From Jaltomata sinuosa (taxonomy: Eukaryota > Streptophyta > Magnoliopsida > Solanales > Solanaceae), in assembly GCA_003996215.1 (NCBI GenBank), contig QJPP01007221.1, forward strand, positions 310,001 through 374,000: DNA of 64,000 nt, in the 5' to 3' direction. Position 1 is the stretch's first letter; the number at the start of each line of letters is the position of its first letter. Below are positions 10,309 to 21,311 of the stretch, piece by piece. The position numbers and the translations under genes are program-made. The notes under the pieces are model-generated. The model had not been told where the DNA came from. It worked only from the letters and a program-made list of their open reading frames with translations, and searched no databases.

Positions 10309-13300
10309 CTCTGTATCCTTAAACAGATGAGGGTACTTGTCCCGCATGTCCTTCTCGGTTTTCCAAGTGGCTTCCTCAACTGGATGATGCTTTCATTGAA
10401 CCTTTACCATACTGATCACCTTTGTCCTCAATTTTTGGATATCCTGGTCAAGAATCAAAACCAGTTCCTCTTCATAGAAAAGATCCTTATCAAATAACAC
10501 CTCATCCCACTTGATGATGTAGTCCCCATCCCCATGATATTGCTTCAGCATGGATACATGGAATACCGGATGGACACCCGACAGACTGGGAGGCAGTGCT
10601 AATCTGTAAGTCATTGGCCCTACGATCTCAAGAACTTCAAACGGTCCGATGAACCGAGGGCTGAGCTTGCCCTTCTTACCGAAATGCATAACTCCCTTCA
10701 TTGGTGACACTTTCAACAATACATGCTCACCAATTTGAAAGCTATGTCCCTTACCTTGCGATCCGCATATTCCTTCTGCCTGCTTTGGGAAGCTAGCAAC
10801 TTGGTTTGAATGCCTCTTACCTTTTCTTGTGCTTCTCTTACCAAGTCTATGCCCAAAGGCTTTACATCGCCTTCCTCAAACCACCCTATAGGTGACCTAC
10901 AACTCCTCCCATACAGAGCCTCGAACGGTGCCATGTCGATATTGGAGTGGTAGCTATTGTTGTATGAGAACTCACACAATGGTAGAAACTGGTCCCAATG
11001 ACCCCCGAAGTCAATCACACATGCTTTCAGCATGTCCTCAATACCTGAATCGTCCTCTCCGACTGACCATCAATCTGAGGATGGAAGACTGTACTAAAGG
11101 TGAGTTGAGTGCCCAACTCCTCATGCAACTTACCCCAAAACTTGGAGGTAAACTGCATACTCCTGTCTGAAATAATGGACAGTGGCACCCCATGCAATCT
11201 CACAACTTCTTTCATATAGATCTTAGCTAATTTTTGTGAATTTTAATCCACTCTGACCGGAATGAAGTGAGCTGACTTGGTCAGCCTGTCAACAATGACC
11301 CAAATAGAGTCATACTTCCCCAAAGTCTTGGGGAGACCCACCACAAAATCCATGGCTATTTGTTCTCACTTCCACTCTGGAATGGGCATTCTTTGAAGTA
11401 TTCCTGCAGGCCTTTGGTGTTCATACTTGACCTGCTGACAATTATGACATTTCGACACAAAATCGCTATGTCCCTTTTCATCCCAGGCCACCAATAAAGT
11501 TGTCTTAAATTTCTGTACATCTTGGTTATACCCAGATGAATCGAATACGCGAACCATGAGACTCTGCCAACACCTTCTGAATCATGTCATCTACCCAAGG
11601 AACACAAATCCTCCCTCTGAAATTTAACACACCTCCAGAGTCCAATGTGGCATCCCCGGACTCTCTGGATATTGCCTTGCTCCGAAGCCTGCTCAATTGC
11701 GAATCCTAAAACTGTTTGACCTTTATCTCCTCTATGAAAGTAGATTTGACCTTAATACTGGCCAATACCCCACCTTGATCTGAAATACCCAAGTGCATGA
11801 TCTTAGATTCCAATGCCTGAATCTCCTTGGCAAGTGGTCGTTTGGACACCCCTAAACAAGCCAAACTGCCCATGCTAACATTCTTCCGACTCAATGCATC
11901 TGCCACCACATTAGCCTTACCCGGATGGTACTGAATGGTCACATCGTAGTACTTTAACAACTCCATCCACCTTCTCTACCTCAGGTTCAAGTCTTTCTGA
12001 GTGAAGACATGTTGCAGACTGCGATGGTCGGTGAACACCTCACACTTGACACCATAAAGATAGTGTCTCCAAATCTTGAGTGCAAACACCACCGCTGCCA
12101 ACTCCAAATTGTGAGTCGGATAGTTTCTCTCATGCACCTTTAACTGCCTAGAAACATAGGCTATCACATTCCTATCCTGCATCAACACAGAACCCAAACC
12201 AGAATGTGATGCGTCACAACTCACAATAAACAATAAAGTCCTTACCTTCAACCGTCAAAAGACAAAATTGGAGCCGTGGTCAGGAGTGTCTTGAGCTTTT
12301 GTAAGCTCTCCTCACACTTGTCGGAACACATAAACGGTATGTCTTTCTGAGTCAGCCTTGTCAAGTGGGTAGCAATAGATGCAAAATCCTTGACGAACCT
12401 ACGATAGTAGCCTGCAAGTCCCACAAACTTCTCACCTCAGTCACCGAGCTAGGTCAAACCTAACTTTTGATTGCCTTAATCTTCTGGGGATCTACCATCA
12501 CCCTTTTTTCTGACACTACATGCCCCAAGAATGCGACCGAAGTCAACCAAAACTCTCACTTAGGGAACTTCGCATAAAGCTTTTGACGTCTCAAAATGTC
12601 CAACACTATACGGAGATGTTCAGCATGCTCCTCCCTACTCTTGGAGTAGATCAAAATATCATTAATAAAAACAATGATGAACGAATCCAAGTAAGGTTTA
12701 AACACCCCATTCATCAAACTCATGAATGTTGTCGGTGCATTGGTCAACCCAAATGACATCACTAAGAACTCATAATGTCCATATCGAGTCCGAAAAGCAG
12801 TCCTAGGAATGTCCTCAGGCCTAATCTTTAACTGATGATATCCCGATCTCAAGTCAATTTTCGAAAACACAGATGCACCCTGTAACTGGTCAAAAAGATC
12901 ATCAATACGGGGTAAAGGGTACTTATTTCGGATGGTGACCTTGTTCAGTTGCCTGTAATCTATGCACATCCGCATACTACCATTCTTCTTTTTCACAAAC
13001 AAGACTGGAGCACCTCAAGGCGAAGCACTGGAACGGATAAATCCCTAATCTAGGAGTTCCTGAAGCTGAGACTTAAGCCCCTTAACTTTGCCGGAGCCAT
13101 ACGATAAGGAGGGATGGAAATTGGGCGAGTGCCCGGCTCCAAGTCAATACAGAAATCGATATCCCTGTCCGAAGGCATACCAGGCAAATCCTCTGGAAAC
13201 ACCTCTCGAAACTCTGAAACAACTGGAACTGACTCAATAGATGGGAACTCCACACTATCATCCCGGAGATGAGACAAAAGGCTAGACACCCCTTCCCCAC

Positions 13301-13440
13301 TATCTTTCTATCCCGAACAAACGATATCACCTTGACCGGCTTGGCCCTGTACACTCTTTCCCACTCTAGCCTATCCTTACCCGGAATTTATAGAGCCAAA
13401 GACTTGGTGTTACAATTCAACATAGCATGATAAGGGGATA
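10306..13440 (-). pseudogene. Gypsy-1 pol: RT, RNase H, integrase, chromodomain-like end
   Basis: Read right to left. RT lies at about 13002-12556 (CIDYRQLNKVTI, FSKIDLRSGYHQL); its catalytic box is FINDILIYS where FIDD is expected, so the first active-site Asp is Asn. RNase H follows at about 12230-11880 (CDASHSGLG, FTDHRSL, ADALSRK). The integrase zinc region (CHNCQQVKYEHQRP) is near 11460-11400; the core follows with MDFVVGLP, IISDRSMQF and DGQSERT, all three acids present. The C-terminal region (VSPMKGVMHFGKKGKLSPRF, then HPVFHVSML, PVEEATW) ends PHLFKDTE at a TGA created by fusion with the LTR. Reading register changes at least seven times. It cannot make enzyme. Confidence 0.85.
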
Positions 13441-13441
13441 A

Positions 13442-15207
13442 CTAGGTCATGCCCAAAATGATGTCAAAGTCTACCATATCAGGAATTGCCGAGTCTACCC
13501 ACGTATGCAACCCAAAAAATACAACAAAACAACTACGATAAACATGAGTCACAATTACCGACTCTCCAATCGGGGTAGAAATATGGATAGGGGAATCAAG
13601 GATATCACAAGTCAAATCCAGACCCATAGCAAATTTCAAAGACACATATGAATATGTAGAACTTGGGTCAAAAAGTATCGACACCATCCTATCACAGACA
13701 AGAATAGTACCTGTGATCACTGCGTCTGATGCCTCAGCCTCGAACCTTCCTGGAAACACGTAACAGTGAGCCCGATCATCAATCTGGGAAACTTCCTTGG
13801 CTGGCTGTGCCGCATCCCTGCCCGCGCCGCCGTTTCCTCTGTCTCCCCGGCCTCCCTGAAAGTTACCTCGCCCACTCTGTGGATGACCTCTAGCATGACC
13901 ACCTCTACCTGCCGGGACTACAGCCTTAGACTGCTGCTGAACCTGATTACCAGTCTTCCTGTGAGGGCACTCCCTTTTAAAGTGGCCATTATCACCATAA
14001 TGAAAGCAACCACGATCAAGTGCAGGCCTGCTGGCAGATGTGTAAGAGGCTCCCTGGCCTCTAGGAGCTGAAAACTGTTGATTAGCTCCCGGACGACCAC
14101 CTGTAGCAGCTGGCAGAGCTGACTGAATAAGATGGGCTGAGTATATCTGCTGATTCTGTCCCCTGGAGTACGAACCACTATAATTTCCCTCATTTTGGGG
14201 CTTCTTGGCTAACACTTTAGCCTGCCCCGCTTGCTTGACTCCCTCAAATTTCTTTACATAATCTGCCACTTCATTGAAGCCTTTCCCTGATGAAGTCATG
14301 TGCATAGACAATACCTGAAGCTCGGTATTCAAACCCTTCACAAACAATCAAACCCGCTCTTTCTCAAAACCCAACAACTGTCTAGCAAAATGAGACAAAG
14401 CGTGAAACTTAGCCTCATAAGCAGAGACCGACATACTACCCTGTTCCAAATTCAAGAACTCATCATTCTTCCTATCTCTCAGAGTACGGGGTACATACTT
14501 CTCTAAGAAGAGAGCGTGAAACTGCTCCCAAGTCAGTGGGGGCAAAACAAATGATCGACATTCCACATGAGATCTCCACCACTGCTTGGCATCACCCTGC
14601 AGCTGAAATGTGACAAACTCAACCCCATGTTATTGCACAATGCTCAGCTTATGCAGCCTATCATAGCAATCCAATATGAACTCATAAGCATCTTCCCTAT
14701 CAGTACCCTGAAACGTGAGAGGTTTCAGCTTGAGAAACTTGGTCAACATCTCATGTTCACTTCCTATCATTACCGGGCCTAGCATTATCCTGAAGAACTC
14801 ACCAGTGCATGAAGCTCATCCCTCCCAGGAGCCATAGTGACTGTTGGCTGAGTTCCCAGAGCCTGATTTACAATACCCGCGGGGGTGGCCCCGACACCAA
14901 CCAATCCACTCAAGAAGTTCCAAGCCTTCTGAAATGCTTCGGGCGTCATAGAGGGAAGACCTGCACCTCCTGCCGGTGCTGCCTCCACTTGCGCCCCATC
15001 ATCCTCCACAACAACTTCCACATCTTCGACAACATGTTCCTGAGGTGGGGGAGGGGTTGCTTCTCGCGCTCCTGCAGTAGCTTGAGCTCCACCCCTGGCG
15101 GGTGTGGCTCTACCTCGACCTCTGCCCCTACCTCTGCCTCTACCTCTGACAGCTGGGTCCACTGCTGGGACCGCCACTCTAGCTCCATTATTCCTGGTGG
15201 TAACCAT
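13442..15207 (-). pseudogene. Gypsy-1 gag and protease
   Basis: Gag starts at MVTTRNNGARV (15207), about 200 bp inside the primer site; an upstream ATG in the same frame exists, but this start opens the conserved gag. An Arg-Gly run (RGRGRGRGR) and a proline/acid-rich region follow. A stop and a frame change lie between about 14785 and 14566. The capsid part (TWEQFHALFLEKYVP) continues to the zinc knuckle at about 14008-13967, which reads CFHYGDNGHFKREC: the second Cys is Tyr, so zinc binding is doubtful. The protease follows with LFDPSSTYSYVS (Gly to Ser beside the catalytic Asp) and DMVDFDIILGM. Confidence 0.85.
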
Positions 15208-15409
15208 CTGCGGACAGAAGAGTGAAAGAGTTAGATACCAATTTGTATCACCAGATACCAATTGGAATCAAGTTACAACACGAAGGAAGAAAGAAGAGAT
15301 ATTTTTCCTAAAGTCCTATAGCCTCCCGCGGAGAAGTACAAATGTCTCCGTACCGTTCTGCAAGACTCTACTAGACCTGTTTTGGTATGATGAGATCAAT
15401 AAACCTAGG

Positions 15410-15421
15410 GCTCTGATACCA
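15410..15421 (-). other. Gypsy-1 primer-binding site (tRNA-iMet)
   Basis: On the minus strand, TGGTATCAGAGC starts four bases after the 5' LTR ends at 15426. This is the standard complement of the 3' end of plant initiator tRNA-Met and fixes the element's orientation. Confidence 0.9.
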
Positions 15422-15425
15422 TCTT

Positions 15426-17556
15426 TGTCACGACCAAGACCGCCATGAGTGACACTCATCCATCCACCCCCGGGTGAGCGAACCATCAATGACCCCGAAC
15501 TTAACCATTCTAACAGCTCAAAACCAGAATGCAAGAAATAAACTAGCAATTAAAAACAGTCTAAATCTCTTATAAATAACCTGCGGAAAATGCCTCCCTA
15601 GAATCTGAAAGTCATCGTACCAAAATCTAGAGTACGGGGATGCAACCCCAAAATAGCAATAGTCTAAGCCCAAAACAAGTGGGCTACAACCAATAAGAAA
15701 GAAACCAAGGAAGCTCGATCGAACAGCTCACCCTTGATATCTTGAAGTGTCAGGCCTACAGGTGAGGTCGTGCGTCAACCGCCGGAAGATTTCCTGTACT
15801 CACAAAAGAAAAGCAAGTGCAGTATCAGTACACAACCACTGTGTACTGGTAGGATCATCAGTCAGTTCCAAATAAACAGTATATGAACAGTACAAAAGTC
15901 AAGTATGTAGTACAGGAAATATGCAAACAAGCCAACAGGTAATTCTAGACTACAAGTCTCTCCCTAGCTTGTCCCCACATGTAATCCACTTTCACAACTA
16001 TGCTCAACAATCCACCTTAAACAATAATTATACCGCATTACATATCCCGGACCCACCCTGGATCCCCTCTAGACAACACCTAAGTGTCAAACATACAACC
16101 CGATCTACACCAAGACCAACTCACAAATCAATATGATGATAACCCGGTCTCTCAAGGACCATATGCACAATCACAAATCATAAACACAACCCGATCCACT
16201 CAGGGAACCATTAGTAAAAATGCAACAATACAATAAAGTAAACCTGTACTAGGCGTGGTACTTGAGCCGTGGTAATCGAGCCAACTAGTTAGTATTTCCC
16301 GTACCAGGCAAGGTACCCGAGCCAACCGAATGTCACATAAATCCACAGTCACAAACAATGAATAATCAACACTTGTAAACCAACAAGCAATAACACCTAG
16401 TTTATTTCACAAGACTGAAAACAGGACTTTTGGACATTCCTAAATCATTCTCTAAGCAGTGCAAACCATACAAATACTTAGACAAAGGTACACAAACATA
16501 CAATGCATACAGGAATCAATAACCATCACCTACCTCAAAAAATCAAGCTCTACAGTGCCGGAGCTTTCCCTTTTTCAGGATCCCTTGCTTGTTCTTGGTC
16601 TAGAAACAAACACATAAACATTATAGTTTATTAACTGACCTAAATTACCCGGATTATACAAATTTCCTAATCCCCAGGCCAAACCATGATCATCCCATCC
16701 CTTTTCGGGCTTTTTCGCTATTAATTCACCTAAGATTATCATTTATACCGATACATTTAGAGAAATTAAGCTTGGTGATCATTATCCATTAACTATAACA
16801 ATACCAAGAACTCTAGCACCCTAGAATTCCTCTTTTTTCCCGGATTCTACAATCCTAGGTTATCCCAAATATTTTTCCAAGTCCACCCCTAGCAATTCTA
16901 TAGCGTAGGAATGATATTACAGAGTTTGGGGAGTAGAATCCTTACCTTTAGGACGGAAAATGGTGAAAAATGGATGGAAATCGCCCAAAATCGCCCCCTT
17001 CTTCTCCCAAAATGTTTCAAGAAAAAACTTAACTGTTTTGGGGGAGTTTCTGCATTAAATCCCGTCACGCTCCACTATAGAGGTACCTCCGTAGCGGAGT
17101 TGTCCGCTATGGTGGAGGTTGACCGACGTTGACTTCCGCTGTAGCGGTATTTTCTCCGCTACGGCGGAGGTTGCTATAGCGGAGTGTCAATTGCTATGGC
17201 GGTTGACACGGGACAGAAAGTCATAAAGTCCCCAAAATTGGTCCATTTTACAACACACTTATTTTTCCGATATCCCGGAACAACTCCTTCACGTCAACCT
17301 CGATTTCGAGAGTTCTACTTACCCGAATTTGATTTTGAAAAGTCTCCCGGACTCCTTTATATCTTAGCTAAATGGAAAACTAGCTCAAATCAAGACAATT
17401 AACCCAATCCTTACCCGGATTGCCTTAGACCATACCTCGCTCCAAAATCGACCGAGACTAGCCTACCCCAGAATTTCAAACTCCCAAATCCGGAGTTTTC
17501 TCACTTTAAGAATTGGCACGAATGGTTCATCCGTAACGACGAACCCGGCCATTACA
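15426..17556 (-). repeat. Gypsy-1 5' LTR, complete
   Basis: On the minus strand it runs TGTAATGGCCGGGTTCG ... TCGTGACA, about 2.13 kb, and its outer edge abuts the target duplication ataaa. Compared with the other LTR it has about 60 extra bp near 16258-16318, a repeat of the gtacc...ggtac palindrome motif. A CpG-rich palindrome cluster (variants of tccgctatagcgg) lies at about 17068-17215, roughly 340-490 bp into the LTR. Confidence 0.9.
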
Positions 17557-17561
17557 ATAAA

Positions 17562-18547
17562 TTATGACTAACTTGAATTTACTTTTCTCTTAATAAAAAT
17601 AGTGACTTGAATTTACAGTAAGTAAATTTTTGCCTTGTTAAGAAAGTATTACAGTGGGACCCGGAGACAAAATCTGCACTATTATGTGCACCTCCAAAAC
17701 GTCTACACGCTTAAAATATAATGTGAAACGGAAAAACTAGTATGACCCACTTTTGACAGCGCTGTACATATCTATATTGATTATACAAAGAAATGGAATA
17801 GAATGTCATTGGTTTTTTCGTTAAAAATGGTTAATGTATAGTCAAAACACTTAGAGATATAATAATGCTCAAGCACAAATATTATAACATGCGAGAATTG
17901 ACCCTAGGCGGAAGTACACATGTCGACCATCAGTGCTTCTTCACACTTATATATAGTAATAATATATAGTAAATACAATAATAACATTTTCAGTATAATC
18001 TCACAAGTTGAATCTGAAAAAGGTAAGATATATGCAAATTAATTTTTCTATCTTTGTGGGTTAGAGAGACTATTTTTAATAGACAATCGACTCAAAAGAA
18101 ATGTAATCAAAGGAGGATAAAACGTAATTATATGTATACAAGTAGAAAAGAATTTACAAAATACATCATTAAGATGGCACAATCAGTGTAGCCCTTTTGG
18201 CCTTCCTTTTACTTCTGTTTGAAAGAATTCATGTTTGTTCTTGATTTGTTGCTGCTTATGGAAAAAAGTGAAAGAAATTTCCTCCTTTTTGCTTCTGCAA
18301 CATTATTAATGAAATAAATTAATTTAATTAAAAATCTTGTGCAAGTTGTTAGAGATACAGTTCATGAAGAGAACGTCAGTTGAAGAGTATCAAATTTAAA
18401 TTAAAAGCCTTCAGTTAATTGGAATTAATTTGATCAGATTGGGCAAGTTGTCGCACTTAAAAAGGCAAAAGATCTAACAAAAGGGACAAATATCATTGCT
18501 GGAAGAGGACTCACCTCACTTTTCTTTTCAAAAAAGATACATGACAC
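17562..18547. other. Helitron A 5' part, then AT-rich sequence
   Basis: The first 400 bp are the remainder of Helitron A, ending in the shared 5'-end layout at about 17912-17962. Beyond that, to 18547, the DNA is AT-rich with no coding frame, RNA gene or terminal repeat that I can see. Confidence 0.4.
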
Positions 18548-18700
18548 TAGGGATGATAATGAGACGGAACAGAGGCACAACGGAGCGGTTAAAGCTAATG
18601 CGGGGCTGGAGCAGTTGTGAGGCGGGTTTAACTTCATATTCTTTATATTTTGTATGGTATAATAAATTCTCACATAATCTCTGAATAATTATCACCCCTA
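18548..18700. mobile_element. Short hAT-like MITE
   Basis: A 153-bp unit with 13-bp terminal inverted repeats, tagggatgataat and taggggtgataat (complemented), differing at one base. The TAGGGRTG start is typical of hAT elements. The interior is unusually GC-rich (gcggggctggagc, gaggcgggttt) against the AT-rich surroundings. Adjacent 8-bp flanks (catgacac and acaaaatg) do not match, so the target duplication is lost or the class is wrong. Confidence 0.5.
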
Positions 18701-18997
18701 ACAAAATGGATATTTCCCCTAATCCATTTATGCAGATTCATATATACTAGTTATCAATAGCCCATATTATGCACGAACCCAATAATATTAATTTATATTT
18801 ATAATTTATTTTATTTAAATCGTAATTATAATTTATACTTAGTTATAAAATATAATAATATTTTATCAATAATAGCAAAATAATAATTACTATGAAGTTG
18901 AAATTGTCTTTGTTTATATATTTTACAAAGTATATCTAGAATAACGTTTATATTTAAATATAATACAATTTTAAAATTTTCTCCTTTTATTTTTATG

Positions 18998-19700
18998 CTA
19001 GATATAGAGGAGCCCGTGCTAGCACGGGCCCAAAATATATTACTTTTTTGTTTCAATTTATGTGATACAGATAGAATTTAGATAGTCAAGCAAATTTTCG
19101 ATATTATTTTTAGATATTTCAAGTTGTTAGCTATTGTCATTTATAATATTTTTTATGTAATTTTTAAATAATATATGTTACTTCCTCTGTCCCAATTTAT
19201 ATGGCATCGATATAATTTTGAGAGTCAACTAAATTTTCTGTACATCTTTTAAATATTTTAAGTTGTTAATTGTTTGCGATTTATAGTACTTTTTCTTCTG
19301 TCCCAATTTATGTGACACTAATAAACTTGCGAGAGTCGATCAAATTTTTTATGTTTTTGAAATATTTTAAGTTGTTATTATTGTGATTTATAGTACCTTT
19401 TACGTAATTTTTAAATATATAACAGATTAAAAAGAAAAGTAAGATAAACAAACTAAAATAGATAAAGTATAAAAGAAAATATCTAGGCGGACAATTTTTT
19501 TTTATGTTTTTTAAATATTTTAAGTTGTTAAATATTGTAATTTATACTACTTTTTACGTAATATTTAAATATATAATAATTTTTTTTTTAAAATAAGATA
19601 AATAAATTAAAAAGGAGAAATTATAAAAGAAAATATCTAAGCAGACAGCACAAGCAGACACGTCGACCAACTGCCTGCTATCCACCTTTATAAGTAAGAT
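18998..19700 (-). mobile_element. Non-autonomous Helitron C
   Basis: On the minus strand the 3' end at 18998 reads gcccgtgctagcacgggc (19029-19012, a perfect 18-bp palindrome), then tcctctatat, then CTAG: the Helitron hairpin-plus-CTRR terminus. The base after CTAG is C rather than the expected T. The 5' end at about 19700-19640 has the local family layout (CTTACTTATAAAGG, GCAGGCAGTTGGTCGACGTG). The interior is a degenerate array of 115-135-bp units with Stowaway-like starts. No Rep/helicase coding. Confidence 0.6.
19041..19580. repeat. Tandem Stowaway-like units inside Helitron C
   Basis: Units start near 19043, 19172 and 19290, each with tcyaatttatrtgryac followed by taaatattttaagttgttan and a taatttttaaatatata segment; a partial unit lies at about 19497-19580. 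Period 115-135 bp, strongly diverged. The same units occur at 7868-8160. Confidence 0.55.
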
Positions 19701-19890
19701 AATATCACTTTTAGCATATTAAGATATTTTACTCTAAAAAATTAATTACTTATTTTCCAAAGCATTTCTCAAGACAAAAATAATTTTTCGCGAATCAAAA
19801 GATATTTCAAGAAGTTCTACCCAAATAAATTTCATAGAGCTCATTCTAAGCAGACATGTTGACGCCCTCCTACTTGCTTAAGATGATTGG

Positions 19891-19891
<1 letters not shown>
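19701..19891. other. AT-rich spacer with a further Helitron 5'-end-like segment
   Basis: No gene. Bases 19846-19890 read on the minus strand (cttaagcaagtaggaggg, then gtcaacatgtctgctt) repeat the family layout seen at four other places between 6.5 and 19.7 kb. The element it belonged to is not otherwise recognisable. Confidence 0.35.

Positions 19892-19893
<2 letters not shown>

Positions 19894-19929
<36 letters not shown>
19894..19929. repeat. (AT)n microsatellite
   Basis: A pure AT/TA run of about 36 bp at the proposed 5' end of Helitron D. Confidence 0.85.
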
Positions 19930-19930
<1 letters not shown>

Positions 19931-19934
<4 letters not shown>

Positions 19935-21311
19935 GAGGATCCTAGGCCCGGTGACGTGACGCCACAGGAATGCTGAATTCTCATTTATCTTTTACTATAA
20001 TTTTTTGGATTTTCTCCCTCATTCTTTCATTTAATTCATTTTTTAAAAAAAAAAAGAGAAGAAAAGACACAACCCTACAGAAACAACCGTCTCTTCACTT
20101 AACCCTCGCTCCTTACATTCATTCATCCTAAAAATACACACTGTTACAGACATCACTGTTTTTATAAATAACGTATACTACTAAACTCCTCTTTCGAACC
20201 CATAAGTCTCTGCCATGATCTCCATCTTATAAGAAAGGTTCAAAAGAAAAATTTGAAATTGAAGGGGGACAAAGAAAAGGGACAACTGGTACAGGGACGT
20301 TATGTAGATTGAGAAGACTAATAGATACATTGCACTATTTCAATAATTGGTTACACATGGCAGGTTTTATACAAATGCAACCTTCGAACTCTCTGGTATA
20401 ACTTTTTCTCCCTTTTATTATAGTTTACTGCGTTAGCTTCTTAAATATCCTCGTATAATCTTTTCTTTTTTTTTAATTGGTACCTTAAAATTTTAGCGCA
20501 AAACACCAAAAAAATAACAGTGTTAATCAAACACAAAAGTAGATACATTGCACTATTTCGATTATTGGTTACACATGGAAGATTTAATACAAATGAAATC
20601 TCAGGACTCTGTGGGTGGGGAAATTAATTTAAAGACTGACGTAGCACTCAGTTACGGTGGTTTAAACATTTTTCAGTAAGTGATGACAATGCCTTTACAT
20701 AATCAATGAATTAACAGATGAGGCTTTTCCTTCTCTTTTTCCTCAACAAATCAAAGGGATTCTTTCTACGGCTGTCCATTCGATACATCTCAAATTTCTA
20801 AAGTTGATCTCGTGAAGAAATAGAGAGAAATTTCAGCAGTTTGATTGTACAAAAAATTACAGATAAACCTACAAATTCAAGCATCGTACTCTTCCCCTCC
20901 TTCATGTTTTCTCTTCATCTTTTTAATCAATGAAATTGTTAGTGATAATATGTTGTTTTTGTCCCTTTTTAGTTTTAATCCATTCCTTTGTGTCTATAAA
21001 AGTTAATATTATCTCACAAATCTGAAAACAAGGAAAATATTTTGATGGACTCATTCATCAAAAAGAGAGGACCAAGAAGTAGAAATAGTTGAGCCCGTAA
21101 AAGGTAGGCTCAGAACTTTGATGAAGATTGTAGAGAGGTAGTTATGTGTTGTTACAATAATGTTTTATTTTCTTCCTTCACTTCTTTTCTTACAGTTGAA
21201 TTTTCTTTTCTCTTTGTATCATTCAACCTTCTTTTCCTTGGAATACTTGGTTACGTGAAATAAATTTTTCCTGTACTTATCTTTTATGACATGATTCGCT
21301 TTTATGATGGT
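19931..21311. other. Helitron D left interior
   Basis: No long reading frame. A segment of about 60 bp (20321-20380) recurs with a few changes at 20539-20598; both contain acattgcactatttc and ggttacacatgg. The rest reads like untranslated or intronic plant DNA (T-rich, several possible splice-like words), possibly captured, but I cannot name a source gene. Confidence 0.4.

Larger units (their letters stand above)
8291..17556 (-). mobile_element. Gypsy-1: Ty3-gypsy (Tekay/Del-like) element, broken
   Basis: Minus-strand element of 9.3 kb between a perfect 5-bp target duplication ataaa (8286-8290 and 17557-17561). LTRs are about 2.1 kb. The primer site matches initiator tRNA-Met. The coding order is gag, protease, RT, RNase H, integrase and a C-terminal chromodomain-like region, as in chromoviruses. 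At least seven frameshifts and several stops break it. The 3' LTR lacks its first 48 bp and there is no purine tract, so the end of pol is fused directly into the LTR. Confidence 0.9.
6922..17962 (-). mobile_element. Non-autonomous Helitron A, split by later insertions
   Basis: Read on the minus strand, the 3' terminus is at 6922: a degraded GC hairpin (gagcacgtgctggcac) followed about 10 nt later by CTAG and a T (bases 6921-6925 complemented), the Helitron signature. A matching 5' terminus of the local family (TTACTATATATAAG, then GGTCGACATGTGT) lies at about 17962-17912. Between them sit a Stowaway MITE (6964-7867) and Gypsy-1 (8291-17556); without these the element would be about 0.9 kb, similar to Helitron C. 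Pairing these two ends is an inference. Confidence 0.4.

Noticed and set aside
14809..15448. Plus-strand open frames opposite Gypsy-1 gag
   Set aside because: They are antisense shadows of the Arg-Gly and Pro-rich gag coding; the minus-strand text matches a known family.
17501..17556. End of the Gypsy-1 5' LTR at 17503 (start TGAGAAAAC)
   Set aside because: It gave no target duplication. Extending to 17556 gives a TGT...ACA LTR and a perfect ataaa on both sides.
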